A stretch of 64,000 nucleotides of DNA from JAAFIW01 sp031414805 (GTDB lineage Bacteria > Pseudomonadota > Gammaproteobacteria > Burkholderiales > Burkholderiaceae_C): the NCBI GenBank assembly GCA_031414805.1, contig JANOQJ010000026.1:1-64000 (forward strand), read 5' to 3'. This document shows, piece by piece, positions 24,671 through 34,512 of the stretch (the stretch's first letter is position 1; each line of letters opens with the position of its first letter). The notes under the pieces were generated by a model. The model had not been told where the DNA came from and did no database searches. It saw only the letters and a program-made list of their open reading frames with translations. Position numbers and translations under genes: made by a program.

Positions 24671-26077
24671 TCAGGCGCTGGCGGCCTCATCGGGCAATAA
24701 CGCGCCTTCTTGTCGCGAAACCACTTCCCCCCGCAGCGAATGCGAATTCGCCTGCGTAATCCGCACATCGATCATCTGCCCCACCAGCCGCGCATGGCCT
24801 TCAAAGTTCACGGCGCGCATGCACTCGGTGCGGCCCATGAATTCACTGGGGTCTTTGCGGGCGGGGCCTTCGACCAATATGCGTTGCACGGTGCCCACGC
24901 GCTGCTCGCTGATGCGGCGCATGTTGCCGTCGATGTTGGCCTGCACCTCTTGCAGCCGCGCCAGTTTCACCGCATGCGGCGTTTCGTCGTGCAGGTTGGC
25001 TGCGGGGGTGCCGGGGCGGGGGCTGAAGATGAAGCTGAAGCTGTTGTCAAAGCCCACGTCATCCATCAGCTTCATCAGCTTGGCGTGGTCGTCATCAGTC
25101 TCGCCGGGAAAGCCCACGATGAAGTCGCTGCTGATGGCCATATCAGGCCGTATGGCGCGCAGTTTGCGAATGGTGCTTTTGTATTCGAGTGCGGTGTAGC
25201 CACGCTTCATGGCCATCAAAATTTTGTCGCTGGCGTGCTGCACCGGCAGGTGCAGGTGGCTGACCAGCTTGGGCACGCGGGCATACACATCGACCAGGCG
25301 CTGTGTGAACTCGTTGGGGTGGCTGGTGGTGTAGCGAATGCGCTGAATGCCTGCGATGTCGGCAATGGTTTCGATGAGCAGCGCAAAGTCGGCAATGTCT
25401 TGGGTCGAACCCATCAACCCGCGGTAAGCGTTGACGTTTTGACCGAGTAGAGTCACTTCTTTCACGCCCTGCTCCGCCAAACCGTTGACCTCTTTCAACA
25501 CATCGTCAAACGGGCGCGAAACCTCTTCACCCCGCGTGTAGGGCACCACGCAGTAGCTGCAATATTTGCTGCAACCTTCCATGATGCTCACGAACGCGGT
25601 GGCACCGTCCACGCGGGCGGGGGGCAGGTGGTCAAACTTTTCAATCTCGGGGAAGCTGATGTCTACCTGCGGGCGCTGCAGGGCGGCGCGGGCGTCCAGC
25701 AATTGGGGCAGGCGGTGCAGGGTTTGCGGGCCAAACACCACGTCGACATACGGCGCGCGTTTGATGATGTCGGCCCCCTCCTGGCTGGCCACGCAGCCGC
25801 CCACGCCGATCAGCACGCCTTTTTTAGCCAGGTGGCGCACGCGGCCCAGATCGCTGAACACTTTTTCCTGCGCTTTTTCGCGCACCGAGCAGGTGTTGAA
25901 CAAAATCAAATCCGCTTCGTTCACGTTCTGCGTGGCCTCGTAGCCTTGGGCGGCGTGTAGCACGTCGACCATCTTGTCCGAGTCGTACTCGTTCATCTGG
26001 CAGCCGAAGGTTTTCACGAAGACCTTGGGGGCTTTACTGGCAGCCCCTTGAGCTGGCGTGGCAGTCAGCGCGCTCAT
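24671..26077 (-). CDS. miaB: tRNA-2-methylthio-N6-dimethylallyladenosine synthase
   Basis: A 468-residue radical-SAM methylthiotransferase that adds the 2-methylthio group to i6A37 of tRNAs reading UNN codons. The N-terminal UPF0004 domain has the three cluster Cys (FGCQMNEYDSD, NTCSVREKA, VGGCVASQEG). The radical-SAM CxxxCxxC is CSKYCSYC (about 169–176). A TRAM domain ends the protein. It overlaps the start of a small secreted-protein gene's stop by 4 bases. Confidence 0.96.
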   Translation of the reverse strand: MSALTATPAQGAASKAPKVFVKTFGCQMNEYDSDKMVDVLHAAQGYEATQNVNEADLILFNTCSVREKAQEKVFSDLGRVRHLAKKGVLIGVGGCVASQEGADIIKRAPYVDVVFGPQTLHRLPQLLDARAALQRPQVDISFPEIEKFDHLPPARVDGATAFVSIMEGCSKYCSYCVVPYTRGEEVSRPFDDVLKEVNGLAEQGVKEVTLLGQNVNAYRGLMGSTQDIADFALLIETIADIAGIQRIRYTTSHPNEFTQRLVDVYARVPKLVSHLHLPVQHASDKILMAMKRGYTALEYKSTIRKLRAIRPDMAISSDFIVGFPGETDDDHAKLMKLMDDVGFDNSFSFIFSPRPGTPAANLHDETPHAVKLARLQEVQANIDGNMRRISEQRVGTVQRILVEGPARKDPSEFMGRTECMRAVNFEGHARLVGQMIDVRITQANSHSLRGEVVSRQEGALLPDEAASA

Positions 26078-26541
26078 TGATTCACCCCTGGCGTAGCGGC
26101 AGGCTGGGTGACGGCGGTGGGGGTGCTGGTGGTAGAGGTTTTGCCTGCCAGGCTGTCCGTGATGATGTTGAAAATCGTGCGTTGACCGCCTGGCATGGCC
26201 CGCGCCTCCTCAGCGCTCAAGATCCACACCTCGTGCACCATCCCGGCCGCATCGCGCCGGTACACCACGGGCAAGTCCTGGCCCACCAGGCTGCCAGACA
26301 ACACCATCAGGTTTTGCGTGTTGCGGATCCGCGCCCCCGGCGACAGCCGATCTGCCTGCCCATCCAGCGTGATTTGCGGCGGCAGGCCGATCTTCATTTC
26401 TGCACGTTTCACATTGGCCGGAACCTCCCGGCGCATGGTCTGTGCATCGGCATTTGAATGAAATGGGCCACCAGCCCATATGAATACTGCTGAAGCAGCT
26501 ATTAAAAAAGGAGCGATTGACTGAGGTATGCAGCGGTTCAT
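26074..26541 (-). CDS. Small secreted protein whose signal peptide is repeat-derived
   Basis: A 155-residue protein with a predicted signal peptide of about 34 residues (cleavage near ADA-Q). The mature part (about 35–130: MKIGLPPQITLDGQADRLSPGARIRNTQN) resembles small beta-proteobacterial periplasmic proteins of unknown role found upstream of miaB. Dispersed repeat copy 9 encodes residues 8–26 (SIAPFLIAASAVFIWAGGP), exactly the hydrophobic core. The gene overlaps miaB by 4 bases, so the two are co-transcribed. Confidence 0.8.
   Translation of the reverse strand: MNRCIPQSIAPFLIAASAVFIWAGGPFHSNADAQTMRREVPANVKRAEMKIGLPPQITLDGQADRLSPGARIRNTQNLMVLSGSLVGQDLPVVYRRDAAGMVHEVWILSAEEARAMPGGQRTIFNIITDSLAGKTSTTSTPTAVTQPAATPGVNQ
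26462..26518. repeat. Dispersed repeat, copy 9 (coding)
   Basis: GGCCACCAGCCCATATGAAT then ACTGCTGAAGCAGCTATT. Read on the minus strand it is translated as the signal-peptide core of the gene at 26074–26541. The TGA of the usual core is TCA here. Confidence 0.92.
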
Positions 26542-26749
26542 GGTGTGTATCCAGAGGCTGGTTGAGCGCTAGGCGCGAGGGTTGTGATTTTACGGGGCTG
26601 GCAAAGCACCGCCGTGCGCCGCCGCAGAGTTGTCAAAAAGCCGTCATCTAGGTTTCACGGGGCGCGGCTAACTTTCACAGGTTTTGCGGCTCGCGACGAT
26701 TTATGTGTGCGATGTCACCTCTCAAGATAACCTTCAACCAGGATTTTTT

Positions 26750-29700
26750 ATGGCTTTAGTAGCAGGTGATATTGCGTTTATCGGTTTCAACGCAGACGGA
26801 ACCGACGGGTTCGCCATCGTGGCGCTGACTGCGATACCAGCGGGGACCGTCATTTACTTTCGCGACGACGAGTGGAATGCGACCACCTCGACGTTCAACA
26901 CGGGCGAAGGCATCATGACCTGGACGGTAGGTGCGAGCGGCTTGGCCGCAGGTGCCATGGTGGAATTTGCCGCGACAAGCACAGCTACACCCACTGTGAC
27001 AAGTGGGACCGTCACGATATCCGGCAGCATCAATTTAGGGGCTAGCAACGAGGTGCTGTCGGCTTACACCAGCACCGCAACGGCAACAACTGGCACTTTC
27101 ACTTTCGTCACAGCATTTGCCAACAGCGGCTATAGCGTTACCAATGGAGAACTCGGCGCAGGCCTGACCAGTGGTGTGAATGCCAACAATTTCACCAATG
27201 GTTTCGACGTGTTTGCCTACAGCCCGGCGCTGGGTGGCAGCACTTTCGCAACACAGGCAACTGCACTGGCCGCGCTGACCAATACGGCCAACTGGGTGAG
27301 CCAGGACGGCACGGGCAACCAGGACGCCGATGCAACATCGCCAGACGCACCTTTTTTGACCAGCGCACCACTAACTGGCACCACGTTCAGCATTGGCGCA
27401 GCTGCTACCCCCACCGTCAACCTCTCCGTCAGCACCAACGCAGGCACCGAAGCTGGCACAACCCAAGTGACCGTAACGGCAACCGCATCTGCCGCCGTCG
27501 CTGGCGCGCAGACCGTGAATCTGGCTGTTACGGGCACCAACATCACGGCAGGCGACTACACCCTGTCGAGCAACGTCATCACCATTGCCAACAGTGCCAC
27601 CACGGGCTCCGTCACCTTCAACGTCACCGACGATGCCGTGTCAGAAGCGCTTGAAACCGCCGTGCTCACCCTAAGCGGCCCCAGCGCAGGCATCAGTCTG
27701 GGTGCCACAGTCACGCAAAACGTCACCATCACCGACAACGACGCGGCCGCTGCTGGATTGATTTACGCGAACCCCTCGTTGAACGAAGCCAACCCCTTCA
27801 ACGGCAGCGTCAACGGCAAAACCGTCATCACCCTCACCGGCGACACCTTCACCGGCGCCAATGGTGACAACCTGATCACTGCCAGCAAAGTCACCGTCAC
27901 CAACGTACCCGCAGGCCTGACTGCTGTGCTGATTCGCACCAGCGCCACCACCGCCGAGCTGAGCTACACCGGCACCGCGACCGCTAACGCCAATGCCAAC
28001 GATGTAGCAAACGTGACGGTGACCTTCGCCAACACAGCGTTCACGGGCAACAACGCAGCAGGCGTTACCGCATCCACCAAGGCTGACCTGGGCCTGAACT
28101 TCGCCGACATCGGGATCCCAGGTGCCGTACAGACCTTCACACCCAACGCCGGTACCACGCAAGACAGCTCGGATGCATCCACCGCGATTGCGCTGGACGC
28201 CAATTTCATGGTGGTCGGCGACGACGAAGCCAGCGTGCTGCGCGTGTACGACCGCGCAGGCGGCACGGCTGTTGTGGAGTGGAACTACTCAGCTGCGCTG
28301 GGCAACGGCGGCGAGCTGGACCTGGAAGCGGGCACCCTCATTGGCAACACGCTGTACTTCATCGGTTCACACAGCAACACCCGTGCAGGTGCCGACGCGA
28401 ACAGCCGCGAGTTCATCTTCACTGTCACTGTGTCGGGCTCGGGTGCCAACACCGTGTTTACCTACGGCGGTCAAGCCAGTCTGGAAACCGCGCTGGCCAC
28501 GTGGGACAGCAGCAACGCCCACGGAAAAGGTGCCAATTACTTTGGTTTCACCGCATCGGCAGCCAGCGGCGTGGTGCCCGAGCTGGTCAATGGCTTTTCC
28601 ATTGAAGGCATGACCGCATCGCAAGACGGCTCGCAACTCTTCCTGGCTTTCCGCGCCCCGCATACCACTACGACCGCGCGCAACATGGCCGTCATCGTGC
28701 CCGTCACCGTGGCCAGCGTGCTCACCGCCACCCCGGTGTTTGGCGCGCCGATTGAATTGAACCTGGGCGGGCGTGGCATTCGTTCCATCGAAAAAGCCGC
28801 TGACGGCAATGGTTATCTGATCCTGGCCGGCCCTGCTGGCTCGGCCAGCGCCGAGGCGACCAACGACTTCCGCCTGTTCCGCTGGGACGGCGTGAGCACC
28901 AACCCGACTGAGCTGGACGTGAACCTGGATGCGCTGCGTGATGGCACTGGCGGCAGCTTCGAGACGATTGTTGACGTGCAAAGCACCGCGCAAGGTACCC
29001 TGGTGCAGCTGTTGCAGGACAACGGCGACACCATCTGGCCAGGCCAGACCGTCGCATCCAAAGACCTCGCGCCGAACCTGCAGCAGTTTCAGGGCAACTG
29101 GGTTTTGCTGGGTACCAATGTGGCGGCCGACACCACCGCCCCAACCCTGGTCAGCGCCACCCCCACCGACAACGCCACCGGCGTGGCACCCAATGCCAAC
29201 CTGATGTTGCGATTCAGTGAGGGTGTGAAGGCTGGCACTGGCAGCTTCGTCATCAAAAAAGTCAGCGACAACTCGGTGGTGGAAACCATTGCCGTGGGCG
29301 ACGCGGCCAAGGTCAGCATCGCCTTCAACACCGTCACCATCAACCCGGCGACGAATCTGGACCCCAGCACCGCTTATTACGTTGAAGCCGTGGCAGGCAC
29401 GTTGACAGACACGGCCACGACACCCAACAACTGGGCCGGCTTGAACGGAGCTGCGGCCTACAACTTCACCACCAGCGCACCGTTTGTGGCACCCAAGTTG
29501 TTGATCACCGAAATCAACTCCAACGCAGGGCCTGCCGACTTTTTTGAGCTTTACAACTACGGCACCACCGCAATTGATTTGACGGGCTGGAAGTGGGACG
29601 ACGACTCCGCCAACTTCAACGATGCCGCTGCCGCCACATTCGGCGCTGTGAGCATTGCCCCAGGCGAAAGAATCATCGTCATCAACACCACCGATGCCGC

Positions 29701-32700
29701 CGCTTTCCGCGCTGCCTGGAACAACCTGCCCAACACCACGCAGGTGATTGCAACGGGCGGCCCCGGTGTCGGCAGCCCCGACGCGATTGCCCTGTTTGAT
29801 TCGGCGGGCAACCTGGCCACTTCTCTGAACCTGACCACGGCTTCGATCACCTCCAGCGCAACCACGGTGATCGCACCCGCCATTCGCGCTGACACCCTGA
29901 CCATCACGGCAGGCCATGCGGGTGCAGCAGTGGGCGGCACCGCAACCACATCAGCGGTGTGGGACGGTCTGTCCACCACCGCCCCCACGTACACCGCTGC
30001 CAGGGTCGGCGACTTCGGCGGCTTTGCACAAACCGTCACGCCAGCCAACATTGGCTCGCCAGGTGCCGTGCCAACACCGGGCGTGGGCGCCAGCATCACG
30101 ACGCCCCTGCTGCGCCCGTTCACGGCCAGCCTGGGCGACTTCACGGTGTTCAGTGTCGATACCGACACCACCAACACCTGGTTTCGCAACACCACGGGGC
30201 TGGGCGCGGAAGTCAACGGCTTTGCTGACACGGCACCCGCCAACGACTGGCTCATCACACGCGGCGTGAACCTGAACCTGACCGATGCCGAATACCTGAG
30301 CTTCACCACCTGGACCCGGTTTGTCGACACAGTGACCGTGAACCCTGAAGTCAAAATAAAGTATTCGCTGAACTACAGTGGCAGCGGCGACCCGACCACC
30401 GCGACCTGGATCGATTTGACCTACGTGCCATCGGCAGAAAACAGCCAGGTCATCACGCCGTCGGGCCTGATCGATCTGTCGGCCATCAATGGCACAAATG
30501 TTCACTTTGCCTTCCAGTACACCGCCACGAGTGGCTCCAATGCCGCCAGCTGGCGAGTCGACGATGTGAAGATTGAAGGCTATGTGGGTGCGGTGCTGAC
30601 GATTGCGCCCACCAGCACCAACCTGATCGAAGGTGCAGCGGGCCCAGTCGCCCACACCTTCACGGTCACGCGTGCGGGCAACACCACCGGTGCCTCCACA
30701 GCCAACTGGGCTGTCTCGGGCACAGCAGATGCAGCCGATTTTGGCGGTGCCTTGCCGTCGGGCACCGTCAACTTTGCGGCCAACCAGACCACGCAGGTCA
30801 TCACCGTGAACGTCAGTGGCGACACCACACCCGAGATCAACGAGAACTTCACCGTCACGCTGTCAGCCCCTGGCAGTGGCACCACCATCGTGGGGGCCAC
30901 CGCCACCGGCAGCATCGTCTCGGACGACGCACCGCTCACCCGAATTCACACCATCCAGGGCACGGGCACCACAGCTGCACTCAATGGCCAGACCGGTATC
31001 ACCATTCAGGGCGTCGTAACCGCCTTCAAACCCAACCTGCAGGGCTTCTACATTCAGGAAGAAACGGCCGACCAGGACGGCAATGCCGCCACGTCTGAGG
31101 GCATCTTTGTTTTCTACGGCACGACACCACCACCCGGCTTGAGCGCCACCAGCGTGGGCGACATCGTGCAGGTCACAGGCACCGTGGGCGAGTTCAACGG
31201 CATGACGCGGCTGACCACGCTCAGCGGCTTTCAGACCATCATCGACAACGCGGCGCAAACCCTGCCTGCTGCCGTGGCCATCACCCTGCCCGTGGCCGAC
31301 CTGATCAACTGGGAAGCTGTTGAAGGCATGCTGGTGACGGTTTCTTCCGGTACGGCTGTTGGCGGCAGCCTGGTGGTGACCGACAACTTCAACTACGGCC
31401 GCTACGGCCAGCTGACCTTGACGTCTGACTCCCTGCTGGTCAACTTCACCGAAACCAACACACCCAGCACAGCAGGTTATTCCGCCTACGTCTCCACCAC
31501 GGTAAGAGACCAGATCGTGGTGGACGACAGCACCACCGCACAAAACACCGATGTGCCGGGTGCCAACGGTGCGCCCCTGTCCGCCAGCAACACCTTGCGC
31601 GCAGGCAGCACCACCACCAGCGTGACCGGCGTGCTCGACCAGTCGACCACCGACCCGACATCCGCCGCCTACGAGACCACCTACCGCATTCAAACCACCG
31701 AACCCGTGGTCTACACGGCAGCACCGCGGCCCACGACGGCCAGCCTACCCACCGCGGTCACCAACGCCGAAATCAAAGTCGCATCCGTCAATGTGCTGAA
31801 CTATTTCACCGATCTGGCCGACAACAGCGACACCACCACCGAGTTCAGCAACCCCTTCGGCACGGCCTTCTCGTCGCGCGGTGCCAACTCCGCCGCTGAG
31901 TTCACACGCCAGAAAGACAAGCTGGTGGCCAACATCATTGGCCTGAATGCCGACGTGGTGGGCCTGATGGAGATGCAGAACAACGGCTTTGGTGACGGCA
32001 CCAGCGGTATTGATTCATTGGTTGATGCGCTGAATGCGGTGGCTGGTGCGGGCACATACGCCTACGTGGCAGGCCCGTACAAAGACGGCAATGGCGCAGA
32101 CGCGGTCACTGCAGGAGGTGACGCCATCATGGTCGCGTTTCTGTACAAGCCCGCCAAAGTCACGCTCGTGGGTCAGGCTGTGACGCCCGACCTGAGCGAT
32201 GCGGCCTACAACGCTTTTACATCCACTTATGGAAACCGTGCACCCGTCGCCCAAACCTTCAAAGCTGTAGGTGACGGTGAAGTCTTCACCGTGGTGGTCA
32301 ATCACTTCAAGTCCAAAGGCAGCGCAACGGCCATCCAGGGCGTCGATCAGAACGATGGCGCGGGCAACAGCAATGCCGCCCGCCTGCTGGCTTCGCAGCA
32401 GTTGACCGCCTGGTTGGCCACCAACCCCACTGGCACGGCCGACCAGGACGTTTTGCTGATTGGCGACTTCAACGCATACAGCCAGGAAGCCCCGATCACC
32501 TATCTGGACAACAACGGCTACGACAAGGTCTCCACCGGGCTGTCGTATGTGTTTGACGGCCTGTGGGGTTCGCTTGACCATGCGATCAGCAGCAACTCGC
32601 TGACCAGCCAGGTCACGGGTGCCGTGAAGTGGGGCATTAACGCCGAGGAGCCCACCGTGCTGGACTACAACATCGAGTTCAAGAGCGTCCCCCAACAAAC

Positions 32701-33775
32701 CTCGTTTTATGCGCCAGATGCTTACCGCTCCAGCGACCACAACCCGATTTTGATCGGCTTGAACCTGGATTCGCCCGCCGTCAACCTGAGCGTGAGCACT
32801 GCCGCCGCATCTGAAGCGGGTGCCACCGTGGTCACGGTGACTGCCACCGCCTCCAGCGCAGTGGCTGGCGCCCAAACCTTGACCGTGGCCACCACCGGTG
32901 CCGGCATCACCGCTGGCGACTACAACCTCAGTGGCACCACCATCACCATTGCCAATGGTGCCACCACTGGCACGGTGACCTTCACGGTGCTCGACGACGC
33001 GGTGTTTGAAGGCACCGAGGTGGCCACCTTGACGATCACCACGTCCAGCACGGGCATCAAGCTGGGTACCACCACTGCGCAGAACATCACCATTACCGAC
33101 AACGAAGCGCCACCGCCAGCGCCGCCTGCTCCGCCACCCGCACCTGCACCAGCGGCTTCACCCGAGGACAGTGCGCCTGCACTGGTCGTCGCGGGTGCGG
33201 CACCCGGCGCAGTGGGCGACGGCAACGGCGACGGCGTGGCCGATTCACTGCAGGCCAATGTGCAATCCGCGCCTATCAAATCCCCTTCTGCGCCTGCCGA
33301 CGCACCGGCCAGCTTTGTGACGCTGGTAGCCGATTCGTTGAACGGCAAAACCGACACCACCGACAGCAACACGGCACAAATTTCAGGCTTCACACAGCCC
33401 ACGGCGCCTGCACCTGTGCCGTCGGCGCTCAACGCGCCCCTGGGTCAAATTGCTTTCACGGCGGGGCTCGGACAAAACGGGGCCACAGAGACCTTCAGCC
33501 TGTACGTAGACCCCGCTCTGGGCGTCAACGGATATTGGGCGCAAGACAAATCGGGCACCTGGGTCAACCTGTCCAGCGCGCCGTACGGCGGGCAGATCGT
33601 GACCGAAGGCAACAAAATCCGCCTGGACTTCAAGATCACCGATGGTGGCGTGTTTGATACCGACGGTCTGGTCAACGGCAGCGTGTCGCACACGGGGCTG
33701 GCCGGCAACATGACGCTGTCCATCGTGGGTCAACCATCAGACCTGGTACCGGGCGACGCGATTTTCTTTACCTGA
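26750..33775 (+). CDS. Giant ExeM/NucH-like extracellular nuclease
   Basis: A 2341-residue protein. Approximate order: N-terminal beta domain (1–215); Calx-beta (220–332); beta-propeller-like DUF3616 region (454–789); SbsA-type Ig domain (793–909); lamin-tail domain (912–1040); choice-of-anchor-J-like domain (1117–1277); Calx-beta (1281–1394); ExeM OB-fold (1396–1564); endonuclease/exonuclease/phosphatase domain (1674–2006); Calx-beta (2009–2119); Pro-rich linker; choice-of-anchor-U-like domain (2156–2337). Catalytic residues appear intact: GLMEMQNNG, VVNHFKSKG, LIGDFNAYS, SSDHNPI. AGGA lies 6 bases before ATG 26750. There is no Sec signal peptide. It likely degrades extracellular DNA at the surface or in biofilm. 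Confidence 0.85.
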   Translation: MALVAGDIAFIGFNADGTDGFAIVALTAIPAGTVIYFRDDEWNATTSTFNTGEGIMTWTVGASGLAAGAMVEFAATSTATPTVTSGTVTISGSINLGASNEVLSAYTSTATATTGTFTFVTAFANSGYSVTNGELGAGLTSGVNANNFTNGFDVFAYSPALGGSTFATQATALAALTNTANWVSQDGTGNQDADATSPDAPFLTSAPLTGTTFSIGAAATPTVNLSVSTNAGTEAGTTQVTVTATASAAVAGAQTVNLAVTGTNITAGDYTLSSNVITIANSATTGSVTFNVTDDAVSEALETAVLTLSGPSAGISLGATVTQNVTITDNDAAAAGLIYANPSLNEANPFNGSVNGKTVITLTGDTFTGANGDNLITASKVTVTNVPAGLTAVLIRTSATTAELSYTGTATANANANDVANVTVTFANTAFTGNNAAGVTASTKADLGLNFADIGIPGAVQTFTPNAGTTQDSSDASTAIALDANFMVVGDDEASVLRVYDRAGGTAVVEWNYSAALGNGGELDLEAGTLIGNTLYFIGSHSNTRAGADANSREFIFTVTVSGSGANTVFTYGGQASLETALATWDSSNAHGKGANYFGFTASAASGVVPELVNGFSIEGMTASQDGSQLFLAFRAPHTTTTARNMAVIVPVTVASVLTATPVFGAPIELNLGGRGIRSIEKAADGNGYLILAGPAGSASAEATNDFRLFRWDGVSTNPTELDVNLDALRDGTGGSFETIVDVQSTAQGTLVQLLQDNGDTIWPGQTVASKDLAPNLQQFQGNWVLLGTNVAADTTAPTLVSATPTDNATGVAPNANLMLRFSEGVKAGTGSFVIKKVSDNSVVETIAVGDAAKVSIAFNTVTINPATNLDPSTAYYVEAVAGTLTDTATTPNNWAGLNGAAAYNFTTSAPFVAPKLLITEINSNAGPADFFELYNYGTTAIDLTGWKWDDDSANFNDAAAATFGAVSIAPGERIIVINTTDAAAFRAAWNNLPNTTQVIATGGPGVGSPDAIALFDSAGNLATSLNLTTASITSSATTVIAPAIRADTLTITAGHAGAAVGGTATTSAVWDGLSTTAPTYTAARVGDFGGFAQTVTPANIGSPGAVPTPGVGASITTPLLRPFTASLGDFTVFSVDTDTTNTWFRNTTGLGAEVNGFADTAPANDWLITRGVNLNLTDAEYLSFTTWTRFVDTVTVNPEVKIKYSLNYSGSGDPTTATWIDLTYVPSAENSQVITPSGLIDLSAINGTNVHFAFQYTATSGSNAASWRVDDVKIEGYVGAVLTIAPTSTNLIEGAAGPVAHTFTVTRAGNTTGASTANWAVSGTADAADFGGALPSGTVNFAANQTTQVITVNVSGDTTPEINENFTVTLSAPGSGTTIVGATATGSIVSDDAPLTRIHTIQGTGTTAALNGQTGITIQGVVTAFKPNLQGFYIQEETADQDGNAATSEGIFVFYGTTPPPGLSATSVGDIVQVTGTVGEFNGMTRLTTLSGFQTIIDNAAQTLPAAVAITLPVADLINWEAVEGMLVTVSSGTAVGGSLVVTDNFNYGRYGQLTLTSDSLLVNFTETNTPSTAGYSAYVSTTVRDQIVVDDSTTAQNTDVPGANGAPLSASNTLRAGSTTTSVTGVLDQSTTDPTSAAYETTYRIQTTEPVVYTAAPRPTTASLPTAVTNAEIKVASVNVLNYFTDLADNSDTTTEFSNPFGTAFSSRGANSAAEFTRQKDKLVANIIGLNADVVGLMEMQNNGFGDGTSGIDSLVDALNAVAGAGTYAYVAGPYKDGNGADAVTAGGDAIMVAFLYKPAKVTLVGQAVTPDLSDAAYNAFTSTYGNRAPVAQTFKAVGDGEVFTVVVNHFKSKGSATAIQGVDQNDGAGNSNAARLLASQQLTAWLATNPTGTADQDVLLIGDFNAYSQEAPITYLDNNGYDKVSTGLSYVFDGLWGSLDHAISSNSLTSQVTGAVKWGINAEEPTVLDYNIEFKSVPQQTSFYAPDAYRSSDHNPILIGLNLDSPAVNLSVSTAAASEAGATVVTVTATASSAVAGAQTLTVATTGAGITAGDYNLSGTTITIANGATTGTVTFTVLDDAVFEGTEVATLTITTSSTGIKLGTTTAQNITITDNEAPPPAPPAPPPAPAPAASPEDSAPALVVAGAAPGAVGDGNGDGVADSLQANVQSAPIKSPSAPADAPASFVTLVADSLNGKTDTTDSNTAQISGFTQPTAPAPVPSALNAPLGQIAFTAGLGQNGATETFSLYVDPALGVNGYWAQDKSGTWVNLSSAPYGGQIVTEGNKIRLDFKITDGGVFDTDGLVNGSVSHTGLAGNMTLSIVGQPSDLVPGDAIFFT

Positions 33776-33786
33776 TCCGCACGTTT

Positions 33787-33852
33787 TAAGCGAAAAGTGC
33801 CTCCGGCCCTTTCAAATATTGCTCAAGCAGCTATTGTTTTCGTAGCGTTTGC
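33787..33852. repeat. Dispersed repeat, copy 10
   Basis: TTTTAAGCGAAAAGTGCCTC, then CGGCCCTTTCAAATATTGC and TCAAGCAGCTATTG. It directly follows the nuclease gene. Confidence 0.9.
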
Positions 33853-33967
33853 GTGTAGCAATTGTGGGCAATAGCGCACGAATGTCACGCCAAACGAGCA
33901 AAGCATGCTGGATTAGGCTGGGTTACAGTGTCCGGCGATAGATGTGCCCACCAAACCTGTACCGCCC

Positions 33968-34510
33968 ATGACCCCCACCCGCTACACCTTCGTTGCCCTG
34001 GGCCTGCACTGGCTGCTGGCCGTCATGATCGTGACCGCCTTCAGCGTCGGCATCTACATGGTCGATCTGCAAATGTCGCCCTCCCGACTGAAGCTTTACA
34101 ACTATCACAAGTGGGCAGGCGTGACGATTCTGGCGCTGTCGGCCGCCCGCTTGCTGTGGCGTTTGTCGCACCCTGCGCCCGCGCTTCCCAGCACCATGCC
34201 GGGCTGGCAGCGCATGGCTTCGCACGGCACGCACATGGCCCTGTACGGGCTGTTTTTTGCGGTGCCGCTGCTGGGTTGGGCCTACAGCTCGGCGGCGGGT
34301 TTTCCTATCGTATGGCTGGGACTGGTTCCCTTGCCCGACTTTGTGGGCAAAGACCGCGAACTGGCGGAACTGATCAAACCGTTTCACGGTCTGTCGGCCA
34401 AGCTGCTGGCAGGTCTGGTCGTTTTGCATGTGGCGGCTGCGCTCAAGCACCACTTCATCGACAAAGATGCCGTCCTTGCCCGCATGCTGCCCTTTTTAGA
34501 TCGGAAATAA
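33968..34510 (+). CDS. Cytochrome b561-family protein
   Basis: A 180-residue membrane protein with four transmembrane helices and candidate heme-ligand His residues (GLHWLL, NYHKWAG, ASHGTHM, KPFHGLSAK). Bacterial CybB-type proteins pass electrons from the quinol pool, for example to superoxide. It is followed after 2 bases by a yceI gene, the classical cybB–yceI arrangement. A GTG at 33944 in frame is an alternative start. Confidence 0.9.
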   Translation: MTPTRYTFVALGLHWLLAVMIVTAFSVGIYMVDLQMSPSRLKLYNYHKWAGVTILALSAARLLWRLSHPAPALPSTMPGWQRMASHGTHMALYGLFFAVPLLGWAYSSAAGFPIVWLGLVPLPDFVGKDRELAELIKPFHGLSAKLLAGLVVLHVAAALKHHFIDKDAVLARMLPFLDRK

Positions 34511-34512
34511 AT

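Noticed and set aside
33862..34512. N-terminal extension of the first YceI gene
   Set aside because: It overlaps the cytochrome b561 gene in another frame and would hide the signal peptide beginning at 34513.
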